A DNA stretch of 10,285 bases from an uncultured Nitrosomonadales bacterium (GTDB lineage: Bacteria; Pseudomonadota; Gammaproteobacteria; Burkholderiales; Gallionellaceae). Of the stretch, positions 8,401 through 10,285 are shown piece by piece. A program made the translations under genes and the position numbers. The first letter of the stretch is position 1. Each line of letters begins with the position of its first letter. A model generated the notes under the pieces. It ran no database searches. It saw only the letters and a program-made list of their open reading frames with translations, and was not told where the DNA came from. The stretch is from NCBI GenBank assembly GCA_903934275.1, contig CAIZNF010000434.1, positions 1-10,285 of the forward strand, in the 5' to 3' direction.

Positions 8401-9008
8401 GCCGCTTCGATTTCCTGCCTGGCTTTGGCTTCAGCCTCAGAACGGGCTTTTGCTTCAACTTCTGCCTTGATGCGCGCGGATTCAACTTGTTGCTTCACTT
8501 TTGCTTCGGCCAAAGCGCGTGCCTTAGCTTCGGCCTCAGCCTTGGTCTTGGCTATCTCGAGTTCGACACGAACACGCTCCACTTCTTGCTCAGCCTGCTG
8601 TCGCGCATCCTCTGCCTCCTGTTGCGCCTTTAATTTCGCAGCTTCATAGCTCTGCCTTGCACGTTCCTCTTGAGAAGGTGCACGAAACGCAGCGGTAAAA
8701 TCCAACTCTTCAACACCTTCATCTGCCTGTTTTTTAAGCGGGTTAACCATTTTTGGCGGAACAACCATCTTGGGGATATTACCGGCCCTAGTTTTGTCCT
8801 GAATAAATCCGCCCTTCTCCAGATTCTTGAGCATATCCTCAAGGTTATCGCGCAAACTGGGTGCGGCACGCCTATTGATTTCACCAAAAGTTGAAGCGCC
8901 ATCCACCATAAGCAAAGCGCGCTTAATATCCCCCGAGAGATGCGCAGTCTTGCTGCGCGCCTCATCTTCACCCTTACCTGTTCTGGCAAAAATTATTTTA
9001 CTGTCCAT
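5466..9008 (-). CDS. Giant coiled-coil / class III nucleotide-cyclase-like / AsmA-like membrane protein
   Basis: This gene encodes 1180 residues. Residues 1-75 are a small domain (FARTGKGEDE, then ALLMVDGASTFGEI and a helical pair ending in LEKGGFI). It resembles winged-helix-like N-termini I recall from other betaproteobacterial signalling proteins. Residues about 112-430 are a continuous Ala/Glu/Lys/Arg-rich coiled coil with 43-residue repeats. Residues about 439-610 are a class III nucleotidyl cyclase homology domain. It has metal-binding Asp446 (VLFFDVVGYT) and Asp488 (DTGDG), plus the transition-state pair Asn552/Arg556 (INDAQRV). The usual substrate-recognition positions are Leu484 and Asn545 rather than Lys and Asp/Thr, so activity is uncertain. 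Residues 611-780 are a Pro/Ala-rich linker. A basic stretch (ERERRK) and one membrane helix at about 785-807 put the N-terminus in the cytoplasm. Residues 811-1180 form an AsmA-like periplasmic region ending in GTTDNPTLR, typical of AsmA C-termini. The ATG at 9008 lacks a clear Shine-Dalgarno sequence. A signalling role linked to the envelope is inferred. Confidence 0.85.
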   Translation of the reverse strand: MDSKIIFARTGKGEDEARSKTAHLSGDIKRALLMVDGASTFGEINRRAAPSLRDNLEDMLKNLEKGGFIQDKTRAGNIPKMVVPPKMVNPLKKQADEGVEELDFTAAFRAPSQEERARQSYEAAKLKAQQEAEDARQQAEQEVERVRVELEIAKTKAEAEAKARALAEAKVKQQVESARIKAEVEAKARSEAEAKARQEIEAAKLKAQQEAEAARLKAEREAAKAREEAELAKQKALADAKVREEAERRAREQAEAAQVKAEQEAARVRAELEAAKAKAEAEARARAETERRSREQAEAARAKAEQEAAQVRAELEAAKAKTEAEAKARVEAERRSQEAVEAAKLKAQQEAEARLKTEQEAAKVREESERLVKEEIDAARVKAEQEAARVRAELEAAKAREENERRSREETEAAKLKVQQETEAAKSRTGTYQAARSTSATVLFFDVVGYTKQPVNKQIEIKKQFNRLVSDCLAVQDDGERIILDTGDGAAIGFMQHPEDALEVAMQFRQSVMANRHSDYPDLKVRIGIHLGPINVAKDMNGRSNMVGDGINDAQRVMSFAGIDQIYISRSYYDFVSRLCDEYANLFQYRGTQNDKHGREHPVYELVDAVAPVEEIAPPQASEPAPDVNLEPFSFVMPEAVVAPSVSTPEMAYEEPKTEQQDEAALFKDIAQMNWEEEATKPVTVEQVAPQQMPPAPPPLQVSAPEAVLPLAISKETDKPATQARMPSAEEVTKLAETQAKAWAEAEQRGAETAKAKADSAQQQRHAPSTAKSIPVERERRKPMPWGMLGAGLVVVVLAALFVVPPLMPMQERATGIEQMLTAKLQQPVHIGRMAGRLLPTPSLEMSDVWIGDAKQIQAKQARVNFALSALFSSNKMITGIELEGVQANGAALQQISAWMQKIAVDTLYSVGRIELSQGKLEADGVQLSGIGGELNFGQAGKFTQAKLHADGSKFALDINATPDNKMLVSVTVRDSALLLLPNWVFDEFTAKGEMTGDELVITDIDGRIMGGMLLGDARISWRSGWRAQGTLVAKTIATQNMSRVLNGDMNGTARFQMQSENLIKLTEAATLEGAFSVKKGVISGFDIVETARQRSKENLPGGRTHFDELSGDLSFVNGVYNFRQLKMNAGVLSATGTLEIAKQQLSGKVAADLAKFAGMGVVTLQVNGTTDNPTLRAAR
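8016..8273 (-). repeat. Tandem 43-residue (129-base) repeats in the coiled-coil coding region
   Basis: Within the large protein the unit beginning ERR-(A/S)-REQAEAA recurs at residues 246 and 289, and again from 332 with more change. That is an exact 43-residue period (129 bases). Each unit contains the block KAEQEAA-(R/Q)-VRAELEAAKAK. A second recurring block, EAAKLKAQQEAE, is found near residues 122, 201 and 341, with a changed copy near 412. The coil therefore grew by internal duplication. Such repeats are prone to length change by recombination. Confidence 0.75.
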
Positions 9009-9058
9009 GCAGTATTCTAACTGATAGCGTGCATACTTTTATAGTGGTTATCACTTCG

Positions 9059-9334
9059 TCACCTTACCAACAAACTGGGCAAATCCAATTCAGCATAGAC
9101 CGACTGAATTACAATTTTTTTCTGGTCGCCCAAACGCACTTCATGCAACTCAAGATGAGGCAACGGCATCACAGCAATACGGATATGCCGGATACTAACC
9201 GGCTCATGCAACTGGTCGCTCAAAACCTGTTCCACCTCCGGCACATAGACATCCAGAGGGGTCAGATAAACCGCCACCATTGCCAATATCAGCAAGGCGA
9301 GCAAACCAACGAAAAGATGCTTTAAGCACCGCAT
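9059..9334 (-). CDS. Short membrane-anchored AsmA-like N-terminal fragment
   Basis: The product is 91 residues from the ATG at 9334; an in-frame TTG at 9364 would add ten. Residues about 7-24 (LFVGLLALLILAMVAVYL) form one membrane helix, followed by a periplasmic stretch that ends abruptly at LDLPSLLVR. The post-helix part aligns without gaps to residues 813-870 of the large downstream protein. Shared positions follow the pattern EQ.L...L..PV.I, P.P.LE, V, then GD. Both resemble the N-terminus of AsmA-family proteins, which are normally several hundred residues long. This is therefore either a truncated relic or a genuine small protein. No strong Shine-Dalgarno sequence is visible before 9334. 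It lies 50 bases upstream of the large gene on the same strand and may share its transcript. It is divergent from tRNA-Asn. Confidence 0.65.
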   Translation of the reverse strand: MRCLKHLFVGLLALLILAMVAVYLTPLDVYVPEVEQVLSDQLHEPVSIRHIRIAVMPLPHLELHEVRLGDQKKIVIQSVYAELDLPSLLVR

Positions 9335-9352
9335 GGGAAACCAAATATAAGA

Positions 9353-9381
9353 TTGACCAAGCAAAGCAAAATCACTATCAT
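9353..9381 (+). promoter_or_regulatory. Promoter of tRNA-Asn
   Basis: TTGACC at 9353-9358 (five of six -35 bases) is followed after exactly 17 bases by TATCAT at 9376-9381 (five of six -10 bases). Transcription would begin near 9388, about eight bases before the mature tRNA. The GC-rich stretch GCGCACC directly after the -10 is typical of stable-RNA promoters under stringent control; that regulation is inferred from known families. Confidence 0.8.
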
Positions 9382-9395
9382 GCGCACCTCTTCAT

Positions 9396-9471
9396 TCCCT
9401 GATAGCTCAGTTGGTAGAGCGACGGACTGTTAATCCGCAGGTCCCTGGTTCGAGTCCAGGTCGGGGAGCCA
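9396..9471 (+). tRNA. tRNA-Asn (anticodon GTT)
   Basis: This is a complete 76-base tRNA with an encoded CCA at 9469-9471. The acceptor strand 9396-9402 pairs with 9461-9467 (one G-T pair). The D-arm contains AGCTCAGTTGGTAGAGC. The anticodon GTT is at 9429-9431 in the loop CTGTTAA, and the T-arm carries GGTTCGAGTCC. It closely matches E. coli tRNA-Asn. Its 3' half is a well-known integration target for tyrosine integrases, and an integrase gene lies just downstream. Confidence 0.98.
9449..9471. other. Probable attL core in the tRNA-Asn 3' end
   Basis: The T-loop-to-CCA segment of tRNA-Asn is the likely crossover region for the neighbouring integrase. The tRNA is intact, as expected when an element restores the 3' end on insertion. 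The exact core cannot be fixed without the matching right-hand repeat, which is outside the window. Confidence 0.45.
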
Positions 9472-9479
9472 AATAGAAT

Positions 9480-9510
9480 AAGGGTTGCAGCGATGCAGCC
9501 CTTTTTCATT
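9480..9510 (+). terminator. Intrinsic terminator after tRNA-Asn
   Basis: AAGGGTTGCA at 9480-9489 pairs with TGCAGCCCTT at 9494-9503 (ten pairs, one G-T) around the loop GCGA. A T-rich tail (TTTCATTTT) follows. It has the same GCGA tetraloop and AAGG..CCTT base as the terminator at 408-436. If the integrase recombines in the tRNA 3' end, this terminator was brought in by the element. Confidence 0.85.
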
Positions 9511-9520
9511 TTATTCACTT

Positions 9521-9539
9521 TGTGTAATTCCTGTGTAAT
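9521..9539. repeat. Two 8-base direct repeats at an 11-base period
   Basis: TGTGTAAT occurs at 9521-9528 and again at 9532-9539, and a partial third copy (TGT) begins at 9542. They lie between the tRNA terminator and the end of the integrase gene, where arm-type integrase binding sites or excisionase sites are usually found. The period is close to one helical turn. Confidence 0.6.
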
Positions 9540-9543
9540 CGTG

Positions 9544-10285
9544 TCAGCTTGCTTTGCGATAACGCTCTGAAAGTTTGTCCATTGCCGATTCAATATGCGC
9601 ACCGTTCTGGTGACTGTAACGCTCCACCATGCTCAAGTTTTTATGGCCTGAAATGCGCTTCACTGTCGGCAAGTCTACACCTGCCTGCACAAGATGCGTT
9701 ATCGCGGTATGGCGCAGAGTATGACGCACGATTAGCGCGGTATCCAGCCCCGCATTGGCGACCACGCGGCGAAATGGTTTGTCGAGGTTGATCGTGTGCC
9801 CTTCCCTCGCCGCTGGCGATGGAAACAGCCACGGTGTGCCGGGCGGTAGGGTTCCGACATACGCGACGAGGAAGTCAACAAGGTGCGCGGTGATAGGCTG
9901 CTCACGCGCGCCAGCTTTCGCCTTCGGGATAGATATGGTCTGCTGCTCAAGGTTGATATGCTCGCGGCGAATTGAAAAAATCTCACTACGGCGCATTGAG
10001 GTTTCTAGGCCGATGAGGATGAACGGGTATATCTGAATGTTCTGATCTTCCTGCGCGGCTTTCAGCAAGCGCTCAATCTGATCCACCGTCAAATAAGTGA
10101 TGCGCCCGCTATTCTCTTTCAGGCGTTTGATGGCCGCTGGCTTGTGTTCCAGCCAGCCCCATTCCACGGCCTTGGTGAACAGGTGCGAGAGTGCCGCCAG
10201 TTCACGGTTGATCGTGCCCGGCTTGGTTTTTCCTTTATAAAGCTTTGTGCCGTCCTTCTGTTGTTGCTGACCGAAAATTGACCCA
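9544..10285 (-). CDS. Tyrosine recombinase / phage-type integrase, 5' end cut by the window
   Basis: The reading frame stays open to the right edge, giving about 246 C-terminal residues of a site-specific recombinase that integrates and excises a mobile element. The N-terminal part in the window (residues ending GTINRELAALSHLFTKAVEWGWL) is the core-binding helical domain. The catalytic domain follows. Numbering from the internal GTG at 10167, the set is Arg59 (SMRRSEIF), Lys84 (AKAGAREQP), His149 and Arg152 (RHTLRHT), His175 (ISGHKN) and nucleophile Tyr184 (VERYSH, codon at 9616-9618). All are intact, so it looks functional. The GTG is not the start, because homologous sequence continues upstream. 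The gene points toward the tRNA-Asn 3' end, 72 bases away, which is the usual layout at the left end of a genomic island or prophage. Confidence 0.95.
   Translation of the reverse strand, partial: GSIFGQQQQKDGTKLYKGKTKPGTINRELAALSHLFTKAVEWGWLEHKPAAIKRLKENSGRITYLTVDQIERLLKAAQEDQNIQIYPFILIGLETSMRRSEIFSIRREHINLEQQTISIPKAKAGAREQPITAHLVDFLVAYVGTLPPGTPWLFPSPAAREGHTINLDKPFRRVVANAGLDTALIVRHTLRHTAITHLVQAGVDLPTVKRISGHKNLSMVERYSHQNGAHIESAMDKLSERYRKAS

Noticed and set aside
7732..8649. 305-codon plus-strand open frame rich in Ser, Ala and Arg
   Set aside because: It is the antisense shadow of the Ala/Glu/Lys-rich coiled coil of the minus-strand gene. It has no start signal and only low-complexity sequence.
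10165..10167. GTG as the integrase start
   Set aside because: The frame stays open to the window edge and encodes recognisable core-binding domain sequence upstream.

Overview
The window looks like a chromosomal segment of a betaproteobacterium. PurB, MnmA, NudJ and the aspartate aminotransferase all read like proteobacterial proteins. A Nitrosomonadales/Gallionellaceae-type organism is my best guess from the feel of the sequences; it is an inference, not a measured placement.

Left part (1-3402, all + strand). The window opens on the 3' end of a tRNA, probably tRNA-Leu. A short gene for an exported Ala/Lys/Glu-rich protein follows, closed by a strong intrinsic terminator. Next comes the compact cluster nudJ-mnmA-purB: a Nudix pyrophosphatase, the tRNA 2-thiouridylase and adenylosuccinate lyase. 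This is the E. coli nudJ-mnmA-hflD-purB order without hflD. nudJ and mnmA overlap by 8 bases and purB starts 40 bases after mnmA, so they are probably co-transcribed.

Middle (3403-5375, + strand). A 378-base non-coding stretch rich in inverted repeats leads into a small gene for an exported protein. Its mature part resembles an Sm/Hfq-like beta-barrel. A class I aminotransferase (AspC-like) with a TTG start follows, preceded by a perfect -10 box.

Right-centre (5466-9334, - strand, convergent with aspC). The main novelty is an 1180-residue, multi-module protein. It has a small N-terminal domain, a coiled coil of roughly 320 residues with internal repeats, a class III nucleotide-cyclase-type domain and a Pro/Ala-rich linker. 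One transmembrane helix then leads to a periplasmic AsmA-like domain. Immediately upstream on the same strand lies a 91-residue gene for a membrane-anchored AsmA N-terminal fragment. It is clearly paralogous to the start of the AsmA part of the big protein.

Right end (9353-10285). A complete tRNA-Asn(GUU) gene with a recognisable promoter and terminator is followed by a convergent tyrosine integrase that runs off the window. This is the classic left boundary of an integrative element in a tRNA 3' end. Two 11-base-spaced direct repeats lie between them. The island cargo, if any, is outside the window.
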